Source of the DNA: Chromobacterium violaceum ATCC 12472
GTDB lineage: Bacteria; Pseudomonadota; Gammaproteobacteria; Burkholderiales; Chromobacteriaceae
Direction: 5' to 3'
Assembly: GCF_000007705.1 (NCBI RefSeq)
Contig: NC_005085.1
Span: 1,807,752 to 1,871,751, forward strand
Length of the DNA stretch: 64,000 nt
Shown: piece after piece, positions 1 through 7,981 of the stretch
Layout of the letters: the number at the start of each line of letters is the position of its first letter
Position numbering within the stretch: the first letter of the stretch is position 1
The notes under the pieces: generated by a model
The model's input: the letters and a program-made list of their open reading frames with translations, nothing else
Databases searched by the model: none
What the model was told of the DNA's origin: nothing
Program-made: the position numbers and the translations under genes

Positions 1-268
1 CGAAGATGCGTCCGGTGCTGGTGCTCAGCTGCATGCCGCGGTTGTAGATCATATTGTTGCCTGCCAGTTCGCGGCAGATGGTGTAGGCCTCGTTCTTGTC
101 CGGCAGAAAATCGTAGACCGAGGACTTGAGCAGTTCGCTGTGGGGGCTGGCGAGCAGGATGCAGGCCAGCTGGTTGGCGCAGTAGATGTGGCCATCGTCC
201 GGCGAGGCCAGCAGCAGGCTGCCCTGCACCGTGTCTATCAATGGCTGGAACGCCTGCAATGTGACCAT
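1..268 (-). CDS. PAS-domain sensory protein, N-terminal part (gene runs off the window)
   Basis: Only the first 89 codons are present; the rest lies left of base 1. The ATG at 268 is preceded by a near-perfect ribosome binding site (GGGAGGCGGAC), which fixes the start. The peptide begins MVTLQAFQPLIDTVQGSLLL and continues with a segment typical of a PAS fold: a short helix, 'DDGHIYCANQLACILL' and 'SSVYDFLPDKNEAY', like the N..A..L.G.....L.P segment of PAS sensors. No signal peptide or membrane segment is visible, so the sensor is probably cytoplasmic. The output domain (GGDEF, kinase or chemoreceptor) lies outside the window and cannot be known. The AT-rich region to the right would hold its promoter. 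Confidence 0.6.
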   Translation of the reverse strand, partial: MVTLQAFQPLIDTVQGSLLLASPDDGHIYCANQLACILLASPHSELLKSSVYDFLPDKNEAYTICRELAGNNMIYNRGMQLSTSTGRIF

Positions 269-545
269 CTGTCCGCCTCCCTTGGCTGCCGAAGGTAATG
301 ACGCGGCTTGGGCACCTGGGTGAGGCGTCGCGGCACACTACGTTCTTCTACTTAGTTTATTCATTGTTCTCGTGGTTTTCACGTAGCTTGATGAAGATTA
401 ACTCGTTAATTTCAAATGATATTTGTGTATTTCTCGGGCGCGGCGGCTTCCATCTGGATATCGAGCACATCCGGTGCGTGCCGGCGCGCGGGGGCGCGCA
501 GCGCCTGGCCGCCGCCAGCTCGTGGACGGTTTGTCACCGCAAAGG
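269..545. other. Intergenic region, no gene seen
   Basis: This stretch lies between the start of the PAS gene and the 3' end of the small secreted protein gene. Its left half is clearly AT-rich (about 340-430) against the GC-rich surroundings, consistent with promoter DNA for the leftward PAS gene. The short open frames here have no start signals or recognisable protein content, so I call no gene. Confidence 0.5.
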
Positions 546-572
546 AAAACGCGCCCGCAGGCGCGTTTTTTC
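546..572 (-). terminator. Factor-independent terminator, possibly bidirectional
   Basis: A 10-bp stem (AAAACGCGCC / GGCGCGTTTT) encloses a CGCA tetraloop. It lies just 3' of the leftward gene ending at 589. The T-run is stronger on the plus side, and the minus-strand side reads TTTTCC, so it may stop transcription from both directions. Confidence 0.7.
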
Positions 573-588
573 CCAGCCGGAAGCTGGC

Positions 589-1068
589 CTATTGCCACAG
601 TTGGCAGTATTCGGTGTTGGCTTCGTAGTTGTCACTGACGGTGCCGTCGCTGTAGATCTTCTTCACCCAGCCGTTCGGTTGGCGGCTGGTCGGCTGCGCG
701 CCGCAGTTGGGGTGCACCCAGTGGATGCCGACGCCGCTGGTGTATAACTGGCCGCACAATTGCAGGCGGTCGCCCCGTTGGATGGTGTTCAGCGGGGAGG
801 GCACGTCTTCGCCGGCGTAGTCGTAGCCGTAGGCGTACACATTGTCCATCGCCACATCATAGGTGCGGCCGTCCTGGTCGGCGCGCAGGCGCACGTGGGT
901 GTGCGACAGCTCGACGCCGTTCAGCATCTGGCCGGAGGCGAAGGTCGGTCCGCTGACCACGGTGCCGGTCAGGTAGCTGCCGGCGGCGGCGCGGCAGTCG
1001 GATTTGGCGTCGGCCAGCGCCGCGAAGGAAGCGCCCAGCAGGCAGGCGGTCAAAACAAGTTTCTTCAT
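589..1068 (-). CDS. Small secreted protein of unknown function
   Basis: The 159-residue product starts MKKLVLTACLLGASFAALA and then has an Ala-Xaa-Ala type cleavage site before DAKSDC, so it is predicted to be exported to the periplasm or beyond. I chose the ATG at 1068 because AAGG lies eight bases upstream; an ATG two codons earlier (1074) is too close to that site. The mature part has four cysteines (in KSDCRA, LQLCGQ, PNCGA and EYCQLW), which could form two disulfides. The segment 'LSHTHVRLRA...GDRLQLCGQL...IHWVHPNCG...GWVKKIYSDG' loosely resembles DUF3465-type secreted proteins (HTH near the start, HW-H late, GW near the end). That similarity is by eye only, and no function is assigned. 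It stands alone and is followed by a strong terminator. Confidence 0.7.
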   Translation of the reverse strand: MKKLVLTACLLGASFAALADAKSDCRAAAGSYLTGTVVSGPTFASGQMLNGVELSHTHVRLRADQDGRTYDVAMDNVYAYGYDYAGEDVPSPLNTIQRGDRLQLCGQLYTSGVGIHWVHPNCGAQPTSRQPNGWVKKIYSDGTVSDNYEANTEYCQLWQ

Positions 1069-1415
1069 TTTCATAACCTTTGCAGTTTTAATGACATTGT
1101 TTTGTTGCGCAGATGATTCTAGTGATAATGAGTAGCGCTTATGTTGCATTTGCAATAAGAGTGATGTGTTTGTTTTTCAATGATGAATAAAGTGTGAAGA
1201 TGGCTGCGATGGGTGGGTGGCGGCGCGCCGTTTGCCTGATTTCGCGCGGGGCGCCGGCAGGCAGCCGGTAGCAGCCCGCGGCAGGACCGGAAGAGGAAAA
1301 GAAGGGGCGACTGCCCGGCGCGTCGCGCCGGATGGCGCCGCATGTGCCCGGCGGCCGTCGATCCCATCCGGAGACAGGCGGCGCATCGAGTGTTGATTCC
1401 GGCTTGCCGGCATCA

Positions 1416-1433
1416 TGTAAATGTCGATTTACA
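1416..1433. promoter_or_regulatory. TyrR-type operator upstream of the symporter gene
   Basis: The sequence TGTAAATGTCGATTTACA matches the strong TyrR box consensus TGTAAA-N6-TTTACA at every fixed position, with the symmetry extended to seven bases per arm. TyrR/PhhR-family regulators control uptake and metabolism of aromatic amino acids. The next gene rightward is a neurotransmitter:sodium-type symporter, a family that includes bacterial tryptophan (TnaT) and tyrosine (Tyt1) transporters. The match and location are seen; the regulation is inferred. Confidence 0.6.
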
Positions 1434-1795
1434 CTGATGTCAGTTAGATACCACCCGCAATCGTGTTACATTCTGAAACGCATCTGCAAGATGCATCGCG
1501 AGGACTGGCAGGCTTCACCACCCCGAGGCGCCCGTAGCAACCGTCCAACAGACGGCTTCCTCTCCCGGTTCCGCCGCGCAGGCGGCCGCGGTCCGCTCTA
1601 GCGGCCGCGACGCGCGCGACGGACATCTCGACTCCGCGCCACGCCGCATCGGCCGGCGCGGGCGTTCGGCGACGCCGCGGCACCGCGCGTTTCCCGTGCA
1701 CGTCAGACCCGCTCCGTTTCGACGGGGCGCTTTCGCGTGCCCGGACGCCCGCCGCGGCAAAGACAAAACCATTACACGACAAAGATTTACAGGAC
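1434..1795 (+). other. Long GC-rich leader upstream of the symporter gene
   Basis: About 360 bases separate the TyrR-type box from the symporter start. A small hairpin (GCATCT/AGATGC, 1480-1494) overlaps an ATG at 1491 that opens a 36-codon frame ending at 1601 (begins MHREDWQASP, one tryptophan). It lacks a convincing ribosome binding site and does not show the W...D...P pattern of TnaC leader peptides. The rest is very GC-rich with short inverted repeats and no clear gene. It may be an untranslated leader; no attenuator could be shown by eye. Confidence 0.35.
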
Positions 1796-3118
1796 ATGGC
1801 TAGATCTCAATGGGGCTCGCGCCTCGGTTTCATTCTCGCGGCAGCCGGCTCGGCCATCGGGCTGGGCGCCATCTGGAAGTTTCCCTACGTGGCCGCCACC
1901 AACGGCGGCGGCGCGTTTTTGTTCATTTACCTCGGCATCTGCCTGACGCTGGGCCTGGTGCTGATGCTGGCTGAAATGGCGTTGGGACGCGCCACCAGCG
2001 CCGGCGCCGTCGGCGCGTTCCGCAAGCTGGCCGGCGGCTTCTGGCCGCTCATCGGCTACATGGGCGTGCTGGTGTGTTTTCTGATCCTGTCGTTCTACAG
2101 CGTGGTGGGCGGCTGGACCATCGCCTACATCGTCAAGTCGCTGCAGGGCGGCATCATGACGTCCGATCCCAAGGCGCTCGGCGCCATTTTCGGCGGCTTC
2201 ATCAGCGACCCGGTGCAGCCGCTGCTCTATCACGGCGGCTTCGCGCTGCTGACGCTGGCCGTGGTGGTCGGCGGCGTGCAGAAGGGCATCGAGGCGCTGT
2301 CCAAGTTCCTGATGCCGGCGCTGTTCGCGCTGATGCTGGTGCTGATCGCGCGCGGACTGACGCTGCCGGGCGCGCTGGAGGGCGTCAGCTATTTCGTCGC
2401 GCCGGACTTCTCCAAGGTGAGCGCCAGCATGCTGGTGGACGCGCTGGGCCTGGCCTTCTTCTCGCTGTCGCTGGGCCTGGGCATCATGATCACCTACGGC
2501 TCCTACGTCGGCCGCGAATCCAAGCTGCTGGGCTCGGCGCTGTGGGTGATCCTGCTGACGGTGGCCACTTGCTTCCTGGCCGGCCTGATGGTGCTGCCGG
2601 CGGTATTCGCTTTCGGCTTCGACCCGTCCGCGGGCCCCGGCCTCACCTTCATCACCATGCCGGCGGTGTTCGCCCACCTGCCGCTGGGGCAGCTGTTCGC
2701 GGTGATGTTCTTCTGCCTGCTGCTGCTGGCGGCGCTGACTTCGTCGGTGTCGCTGCTGGAGGTGGTGACCAGCTTCGCCATCGACGAGCTGCGCCTGTCG
2801 CGCCGCACCGCCGCCATCCTGATGGCCGCCGGCACCTTCCTGCTGGGCATCCCTGCCTCGCTGTCGCTGGGCGTATGGGGCGATTACCAACTGTTCGGCA
2901 TGAACTTCTTCGATCTGCTGGACTTCGTCACCTCCAAGCTGCTGATGCCGGCGGGCGAGCTGCTGCTGGCGCTGTTCGTAGGCTGGAAAGCCTGGCCGGT
3001 GGTCAGGGCCGAGCTGTCGTCCGGCCGCTCGCCGCGGGCGATGCAATGCATGCGCGGCTTCTGCATGGCGCTGGCGCCGCTGTTGATAGGCTGCATCATG
3101 GTGGCCAGCTTCCGCTGA
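1796..3118 (+). CDS. Neurotransmitter:sodium symporter family transporter, probably for aromatic amino acids
   Basis: The 440-residue protein opens with the family signature WGSRLGFILAAAGSAIGLG, then IWKFPYVAATNGGGAF. These form TM1 and the unwound substrate/sodium site of LeuT-fold NSS transporters. Hydrophobic segments suggest about 11 helices, and the length matches the 11-helix bacterial subgroup exemplified by the Fusobacterium tyrosine transporter Tyt1 (LeuT itself has 12 helices and is longer). It acts in the inner membrane as a sodium-driven amino-acid importer. A perfect TyrR-type box 360 bp upstream points to tryptophan, tyrosine or phenylalanine as substrate; that is inference. AGGA stands only one base from the ATG, an unusually tight spacing, but there is no better in-frame start. 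A strong terminator follows, so it is monocistronic. Confidence 0.85.
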   Translation: MARSQWGSRLGFILAAAGSAIGLGAIWKFPYVAATNGGGAFLFIYLGICLTLGLVLMLAEMALGRATSAGAVGAFRKLAGGFWPLIGYMGVLVCFLILSFYSVVGGWTIAYIVKSLQGGIMTSDPKALGAIFGGFISDPVQPLLYHGGFALLTLAVVVGGVQKGIEALSKFLMPALFALMLVLIARGLTLPGALEGVSYFVAPDFSKVSASMLVDALGLAFFSLSLGLGIMITYGSYVGRESKLLGSALWVILLTVATCFLAGLMVLPAVFAFGFDPSAGPGLTFITMPAVFAHLPLGQLFAVMFFCLLLLAALTSSVSLLEVVTSFAIDELRLSRRTAAILMAAGTFLLGIPASLSLGVWGDYQLFGMNFFDLLDFVTSKLLMPAGELLLALFVGWKAWPVVRAELSSGRSPRAMQCMRGFCMALAPLLIGCIMVASFR

Positions 3119-3133
3119 TGGCGGCATGAGAAG

Positions 3134-3158
3134 ACGGGGAGCGGCGGCTCCCCGTTTT
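3134..3158 (+). terminator. Factor-independent terminator of the symporter gene
   Basis: A perfect nine-base stem (ACGGGGAGC / GCTCCCCGT) with a GGCG loop is followed by TTT, 16 bp after the symporter stop codon. Confidence 0.8.
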
Positions 3159-3195
3159 GCTATGGTTCAGACAGTACGGACGGTCTGGAGTAGCC

Positions 3196-3906
3196 ATGGC
3201 GAAGTGGCGAGTGGCGGCGATCCTGTCCGGCGCCTTGCTGGCGGCGGATGCCCGGGCTGAAGCCTTGCGCATGCTGCTGACGCAAATCCCCGGCATCATC
3301 GAGCAGGCGCCCGATGGAGCGTCCATGCGCGGCGTTGGCATCGACCTGATGAAAGAGGTGGGGCGCCGGGCCGGCGTGGAATTGCGTTTCGAAGCCTATC
3401 CACAGGCCCGCGCGCGGCTGCTGGTGGAGCGGCAGCGCGATGCCTGCCTGCCGGTGGCGCATCTGCCGGAGCAGGCGGCGAATTTCAAATGGAGCGCCCC
3501 GCTGCTGCAGATGCGCCTGGTCTTGCTGGCCAGGGGGGACGATGGCCGCCAGCTGCGCAGCCTGGAGCAGGCGGGGGGGCTGCGGGTGGGGGCGATGCGC
3601 GGCACCATGGCGGCGGCGCGCCTGAAAGAGCGGGGCGTGGCGGTGGAGGAAAGCGCCGATTACCTGAGCGGCCTGGAGAAGCTGAGGCTGGGCCGGCTGG
3701 ATCTGTGGGCGATGCTGGATGTCGGCGTCGCGTCGCTGGCCCGGCGTCTGGAAATGCCGCCGCCCAGGGTGGCCTGGGTGATGGATACGCTGGACGTGTC
3801 CTTCGCCTGCAACCGGCAAGTGGACGACGCGCTGATCGCCCGGCTGGATGGCGCCATCGCCGCGATGCGCGCCGACGGCAGCATGGCCCGTTTCGATCTG
3901 CGCTGA
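3196..3906 (+). CDS. Periplasmic solute-binding protein, amino-acid-type (SBP family 3)
   Basis: The 236-residue product begins with a signal peptide (MAKWRVAAILSGALLAADARA, then EALRML). I chose the ATG at 3196 because GGAG sits five bases before it; an upstream in-frame ATG has no such site. The body follows the PBPb/SBP_bac_3 plan: 'GVGIDLMKEVGRRAGVELRFEAYP' (lobe 1), 'FKWSAPLLQMRLVLLA' (hinge region), 'LRVGAMRGTMAAARLKERGV' and 'LRLGRLDLWAMLDVG' (lobe 2). Such proteins bind amino acids or other small ligands, either for ABC importers or as orphan receptors. No permease or ATPase genes are adjacent, so it is an orphan and its ligand is unknown. It is preceded by a terminator and followed closely by a lipoprotein gene. 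Confidence 0.75.
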   Translation: MAKWRVAAILSGALLAADARAEALRMLLTQIPGIIEQAPDGASMRGVGIDLMKEVGRRAGVELRFEAYPQARARLLVERQRDACLPVAHLPEQAANFKWSAPLLQMRLVLLARGDDGRQLRSLEQAGGLRVGAMRGTMAAARLKERGVAVEESADYLSGLEKLRLGRLDLWAMLDVGVASLARRLEMPPPRVAWVMDTLDVSFACNRQVDDALIARLDGAIAAMRADGSMARFDLR

Positions 3907-3972
3907 CGGCGGGCATGCCAAATGGGCCCGCGCTGGGCTACACTGCCGTTTTTGCCAGTCTGCGAGAACACC

Positions 3973-5205
3973 TTGAACGCCCGTCTGACCCTGCTGGCAG
4001 GCTGCCTGCTGCTGGCCGCCTGCGCCACGCCCCCCCATCCCGCCTCCGCGCCTGCGCCCATCGTCGCGCCGGATATGCCGGCCTCCGCGCCGGCAGTCGA
4101 CGTGTTTGCATCCTCCCAGCCGGCTTCTGCGCCGGCCGCCGCGCTGCCGTCGCGTCCGGTCGCGCGGCCGGTGCAGCCGCCGACGGCGATCTCCGAAAGC
4201 CAGGGCCGCGCCTTGCTGGACCGCCTGCTGCCGCCAGGCATTCCGGACCGCAAGGGCTGGAGCAACGACGTGATGGGCGCGTTCAGCCACCTGAAGATTC
4301 CGTACACGCCGCAGTTCTTCTGCGCGGTGCTGGCGGTGGCGGAGCAGGAGTCCGGCTTCAGCCCGGACCCGGTGGTGCCGAATCTGTCCAAGATCGTCTG
4401 GGGCGAGATCGAGCAGCGCCGGCAGAAGTACCTGATCCCGCAGTTCGTCGTCGATGCGGCGATGGGCAAGAAATCCCCCGACGGCCGCACTTTCAAGCAG
4501 CGCGTCGACGCCCTGCGCACCAAGCGCGAGATGAACGCCTTGTACGAAGACATGGTTCGCGAGCTGCCGTTCGGCCAGACCATCTTCGAACACAAGAACC
4601 CTATCCGCGACGGCGGGCCGATGCAGGTCAGCGTCGCTTTCGCCGAGACCCACATCCGCGCCTGGCCGTACCCGTACAATTATTCCAGCCTGCGCGACGA
4701 AGTGTTCGGCCGCCGCGGCAGCGTCTACTTCGGCACCGCCATCCTGCTGCAGTACCCGGCGCCGTATCACGAGATGGTCTACCGCTTCGCCGACTACAAC
4801 GCCGGCCGCTACGCCAGCCGCAACGCCGCCTTCCAGCTGGCGGTGTCCCGGCTGTCCGGCCGCAAGCTGGCGCTGGACGGCGACATCATGCTGTACAGCG
4901 ACAAGATGAACCGCGTGCTGTCCGGCGAAACCAGCGACACCCAGCGCGCGCTGCAATCCATCGCCGGCCGGCTGGGCATCAGCGACGCCGACATGATGCG
5001 CGACCTGCGGCTGGAGAAGCTGTCCGGCTTCGGCCAGAGCCCGCTGTATCAGAAGGTGTTCGCGTTGGCCGGTCCCAAGGCCCCGCGGGAGATCATCCCG
5101 CAGATCGTGCTGGTCAGCCCCAAGTTCACCCACAAGCTGACCACCGAGTGGTTCGCGCGCCGCGTCGACGGCCGCTACCAGCGCTGCCTGCAGCGCGGAG
5201 GCTGA
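3973..5205 (+). CDS. Lipoprotein with lytic-transglycosylase-like motifs (DUF1615-type)
   Basis: Translation is placed at TTG 3973 because it gives a clean lipoprotein signal (NARLTLLAGCLLLAAC, lipobox L-A-A-C); an upstream ATG at 3922 would bury it. The 410-residue protein has a Pro/Ala/Ser-rich linker (about residues 18-75) and then a globular domain. The domain carries, in order, 'AVAEQESGFSP' (the E-S-x-F motif around the catalytic Glu of family-1 lytic transglycosylases), 'GGPMQVS' (compare GLMQ) and 'ADYNAGRYASRN' (compare AYNAG). This order matches the goose-lysozyme-like fold, so I infer an outer-membrane-anchored peptidoglycan-active or derived protein. The whole-protein resemblance is to DUF1615 lipoproteins, whose function is not established. 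It lies between the binding protein gene and the Ior operon promoter. Confidence 0.7.
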   Translation: MNARLTLLAGCLLLAACATPPHPASAPAPIVAPDMPASAPAVDVFASSQPASAPAAALPSRPVARPVQPPTAISESQGRALLDRLLPPGIPDRKGWSNDVMGAFSHLKIPYTPQFFCAVLAVAEQESGFSPDPVVPNLSKIVWGEIEQRRQKYLIPQFVVDAAMGKKSPDGRTFKQRVDALRTKREMNALYEDMVRELPFGQTIFEHKNPIRDGGPMQVSVAFAETHIRAWPYPYNYSSLRDEVFGRRGSVYFGTAILLQYPAPYHEMVYRFADYNAGRYASRNAAFQLAVSRLSGRKLALDGDIMLYSDKMNRVLSGETSDTQRALQSIAGRLGISDADMMRDLRLEKLSGFGQSPLYQKVFALAGPKAPREIIPQIVLVSPKFTHKLTTEWFARRVDGRYQRCLQRGG

Positions 5206-5218
5206 GCGGCCCGCCGGC

Positions 5219-5246
5219 TTGAGTCTGGACCGATAGCACCTATAGT
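5219..5246 (+). promoter_or_regulatory. Probable sigma-70 promoter of the ior-xdhC operon
   Basis: TTGAGT (5219-5224) and TATAGT (5241-5246) are separated by 16 bp and lie about 90 bp before the first gene of the operon. A GC-rich hairpin (CGGCGC/GCGCCG, 5255-5270) follows in the leader. Confidence 0.5.
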
Positions 5247-5336
5247 GATTGCAGCGGCGCCTGGGCGCCGACACGCATCCGGACGGCGGCCATTCCATGG
5301 TCGTCGTCTTCTGTTTCTCGGCTCGGGAGGCAAGGC

Positions 5337-5789
5337 ATGAAGGTTTCCATCAACGGCAAGGCGGTGGAGCTCGGCTCCTCCCCCGACACGCCCCTGCTGT
5401 GGGCATTGCGCGACGAGCTGGGCCTGACCGGCACCAAGTTCGGCTGCGGCGCGGCGCTGTGCGGCGCCTGTACGGTGCTGAAGAACGGCCTGCCGATACG
5501 TTCCTGCGTGACGCCGATTTCCTCACTGGCGGCGGACGACAGCATCACCACGGTGGAAGGCAACGCCGACAAGGTGGCGCAGGCGGTCAAGCAGGCCTGG
5601 CACGAGCTGGACGTGGTGCAGTGCGGCTTTTGCCAGAGCGGCCAGCTGCTGGCCGCCACCGCCTTGCTCAGCGCGAATCCTCATCCCTCCGATCAGGACA
5701 TCGACCTGGCGATGAGCGGCAACCTATGCCGCTGCGGCACCTATCCCCGCATCCGCGCGGCCATCCACGCCGCCGCCAAACTGTTGTAG
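5337..5789 (+). CDS. iorA: Molybdenum hydroxylase small subunit, two [2Fe-2S] clusters (IorA-type)
   Basis: The 150-residue protein has the two-domain iron-sulfur architecture of the xanthine oxidase family small subunit. The N-terminal plant-type ferredoxin domain carries CGCGAALCGACTV with a later C at RSCV (about residues 38-60). The C-terminal four-helix domain carries 'QCGFCQSGQL' and 'NLCRCGTYPRI' (about 100-140). It passes electrons from the molybdenum subunit to an external acceptor. GGGAGGCAAGGC just before the ATG is a strong ribosome binding site. It is the first gene of a run 5337-10094 with very short or overlapping junctions, all concerned with a molybdenum enzyme. The size and split from the large subunit fit isoquinoline 1-oxidoreductase alpha; the true substrate is unknown. 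Confidence 0.88.
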   Translation: MKVSINGKAVELGSSPDTPLLWALRDELGLTGTKFGCGAALCGACTVLKNGLPIRSCVTPISSLAADDSITTVEGNADKVAQAVKQAWHELDVVQCGFCQSGQLLAATALLSANPHPSDQDIDLAMSGNLCRCGTYPRIRAAIHAAAKLL

Positions 5790-5798
5790 GAGGCCGCG

Positions 5799-7970
5799 AT
5801 GACGACCACCGGAGTTTCCCGCCGCGGTTTCCTGAAGATGAGCGGCGCGGTCGGCGGGGCGCTGTGCCTGGGCTTTGTCCTGAACGAGAGGGGGGGCAAG
5901 GCCGAGGCGGCCGAGGCCAAGAGCGCCATCCCCGCCCCCAACGCCTTCGTCCGCATCGAGAAGGACGGCGGCGTCACCATCGTCAGCAACAAGTCGGAAA
6001 TGGGGCAGGGCATCTACACCTCGCTGGCGATGCTGATCGCCGAGGAGCTGGAGTGCGACTGGAACCGGATCAAGGTGGTGTCGGCGCCGGCGGCTCCGGT
6101 CTATGTCCATACCGCCTTCCATATCCAGATCACCGGCGGCAGCACCAGCACGCTGTCCAGCTACGACCAGTACCGCAAGATAGGCGCCGCCGCGCGCGAC
6201 ATGCTGATCGCGGCCGCCGCGCAACGCTGGCGGGTGCCGGCCTCGCAATGCCGCGCCGAAAACAGCCGAGTGTTCAACAACGCCAACGGCGCCAGCCTGG
6301 GTTACGGCGAGCTGACCGAGGCCGCCGGCAAGTTGCCGGTGCCTGACACGGTGGAGCTGAAGCCGCGCCACCGCTGGAAGCTGCTGGGCACCCGCGTGCA
6401 CCGGGTGGACGGCGACGAGAAGCTGGACGGCCGCGCGCAGTTCGCGATGGATGTCCGCTTGCCCGGCATGCTGACGGCGCTGGTCAAGCGCTGCCCCAGC
6501 TATGGCGGCAAACCCAAGGGCTTCAACGCCGACGCGGCCAGGGCGGTGCCCGGCGTCAGGGACGTGTTCGCGATCAGCAACGGCGTCGCCGTGCTGGCTG
6601 ACGGTTTCTGGCCGGCCAAGAAGGCGCGCGATCTGTTGACCGTGGACTGGGATCATGGGCCGAATGCCGGGTTGGATTCTGCCAAGCTGCGCGCCGACTA
6701 TCGCGCGCGCGCGGCCACGCCCGGGCAAACCTATCGCAGCGAGGGCGACGCCGAGGCCGCGCTGGCCGGCGCGGCCAAGAAGCTGGAAGCCTGGTACGAG
6801 GTGCCGTACCTGTCCCACTCGCCGATGGAGCCGCTCAACTGCGTGGTCTGGCTGAAGCCCGGCAGCTGCCAGATCTGGAGCGGCACCCAGTCGCAGACGC
6901 TGGACGCCGGCATGGCCGCCGCAATGGCCGGGCTGAAGCCGGAGCAGGTCTCGCTGCACACCACCTTGCTGGGCGGCGGCTTCGGCCGGCGCGCGGTGCC
7001 GGCGGGGGCCGACTGGCTGAAGGAGGCGATGGAAGTGGCCAAGCGTCACGGCCAGGGCGCGCCGATCCGGCTGATGTGGACCCGCGACGACGATTTGGCC
7101 GGCGCCTACTACCGGCCGATGTGGCTGGACCGCGTGCGCGGCGGCATAGCCGCGGATGGCAAACCGGCCGCCTGGCTGCAGACCGGCGTCGGCCAGTCCA
7201 TCATCGCCGGCACGCCGTTCGCGCCGATGATGATCAAGAACGGCATCGACGCGGTGTCGGTGGAGGGCACCGACGACATGCCCTACGCGCTGCCGGCGGT
7301 GGCGCTGGACCTGCACACGGCGCAGACGCCGCTGCCGGTATTGTGGTGGCGCTCGGTCGGCCATTCCCACAGCGCCTTCACCAAGGAAAGCTATATCGAC
7401 GAATTGGCGCGGCTGGCGCGCCAGGACCCGGTCGCCTACCGGCTGGCGCTGCTGGGCAAGGCGCCGCGCGAGCAGGGCGTGCTGCGCGAGGCGGCGCGGA
7501 TGGCCGGCTGGGGCCGCAAGCTGCCCAAGGGCCACGGCCTGGGCGCGGCGGTGCACAGCTCCTTCGGCTCCCATGTCGCCCAGGTGGTGGAGGTGTCGCT
7601 CAAGGGCAAGGAGCTGAAAGTCGAGCATGTCTGGTGCGCGATCGATTGCGGCGTGGTGGTCAACCCCGACCAGGTGGCGGCGCAGATGGAGGGCGGCATC
7701 CTGTTCGGCCTGTCGGCGGCGCTGTTCGGCGAGATCACCTTCAAGGACGGCGAGGTGGAGCAGAAGAATTTCGACGGCTACCCCATCGTCAGGATGTTCC
7801 AGGCGCCCAAGGTGGACGTTTCCATCGTCGCCAGCGAAGAGGCGCCGGGCGGCACCGGCGAGCCGGCGGTGCCGGTGGTGGCGCCGGCGCTGGCCAACGC
7901 CATCCACGCGGCTTCCGGCAAGCGGCTGCGAGAGCTGCCGCTGAGCCGGCACGGTTACCAGGCGGTATGA
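5799..7970 (+). CDS. iorB: Molybdopterin-binding large subunit of an aldehyde/N-heterocycle hydroxylase (IorB-type)
   Basis: The 723-residue protein starts with a twin-arginine signal (SRRGFLKMSGAVGGALCLGF), so the folded holoenzyme is exported to the periplasm, as for other Ior/nicotinate-type enzymes. Characteristic xanthine-oxidase-family stretches are 'VTIVSNKSEMGQGIYTSLA' (about 45-75), 'GGGFGRRAVPAGADW' in the molybdopterin-binding region, and 'GGTGEPAVPVVAPALANAI' near the end, which holds the G-x-G-E active-site glutamate. It hydroxylates an aldehyde or N-heteroaromatic substrate using water, with electrons leaving through IorA. The gene begins nine bases after iorA and is followed by a di-haem cytochrome gene, the likely electron acceptor. 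The name follows family resemblance; isoquinoline itself is not shown to be the substrate. Confidence 0.85.
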   Translation: MTTTGVSRRGFLKMSGAVGGALCLGFVLNERGGKAEAAEAKSAIPAPNAFVRIEKDGGVTIVSNKSEMGQGIYTSLAMLIAEELECDWNRIKVVSAPAAPVYVHTAFHIQITGGSTSTLSSYDQYRKIGAAARDMLIAAAAQRWRVPASQCRAENSRVFNNANGASLGYGELTEAAGKLPVPDTVELKPRHRWKLLGTRVHRVDGDEKLDGRAQFAMDVRLPGMLTALVKRCPSYGGKPKGFNADAARAVPGVRDVFAISNGVAVLADGFWPAKKARDLLTVDWDHGPNAGLDSAKLRADYRARAATPGQTYRSEGDAEAALAGAAKKLEAWYEVPYLSHSPMEPLNCVVWLKPGSCQIWSGTQSQTLDAGMAAAMAGLKPEQVSLHTTLLGGGFGRRAVPAGADWLKEAMEVAKRHGQGAPIRLMWTRDDDLAGAYYRPMWLDRVRGGIAADGKPAAWLQTGVGQSIIAGTPFAPMMIKNGIDAVSVEGTDDMPYALPAVALDLHTAQTPLPVLWWRSVGHSHSAFTKESYIDELARLARQDPVAYRLALLGKAPREQGVLREAARMAGWGRKLPKGHGLGAAVHSSFGSHVAQVVEVSLKGKELKVEHVWCAIDCGVVVNPDQVAAQMEGGILFGLSAALFGEITFKDGEVEQKNFDGYPIVRMFQAPKVDVSIVASEEAPGGTGEPAVPVVAPALANAIHAASGKRLRELPLSRHGYQAV

Positions 7971-7981
7971 GGGAGGCCGAC

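Noticed and set aside
1491-1601. A 36-codon leader peptide (MHREDW...) upstream of the symporter, as a TnaC-like attenuator
   Set aside because: The spacing of Trp, Asp and Pro does not match TnaC, the ribosome binding site is poor and no terminator/antiterminator pair is visible.
1787-3127. A 446-codon minus-strand frame opposite the symporter gene
   Set aside because: It is rich in His, Gln and Arg with no domain, and the plus strand encodes a clear transporter.
3160-5298. A 712-codon minus-strand frame
   Set aside because: It is antisense to the binding-protein and lipoprotein genes, both with signal sequences and motifs.
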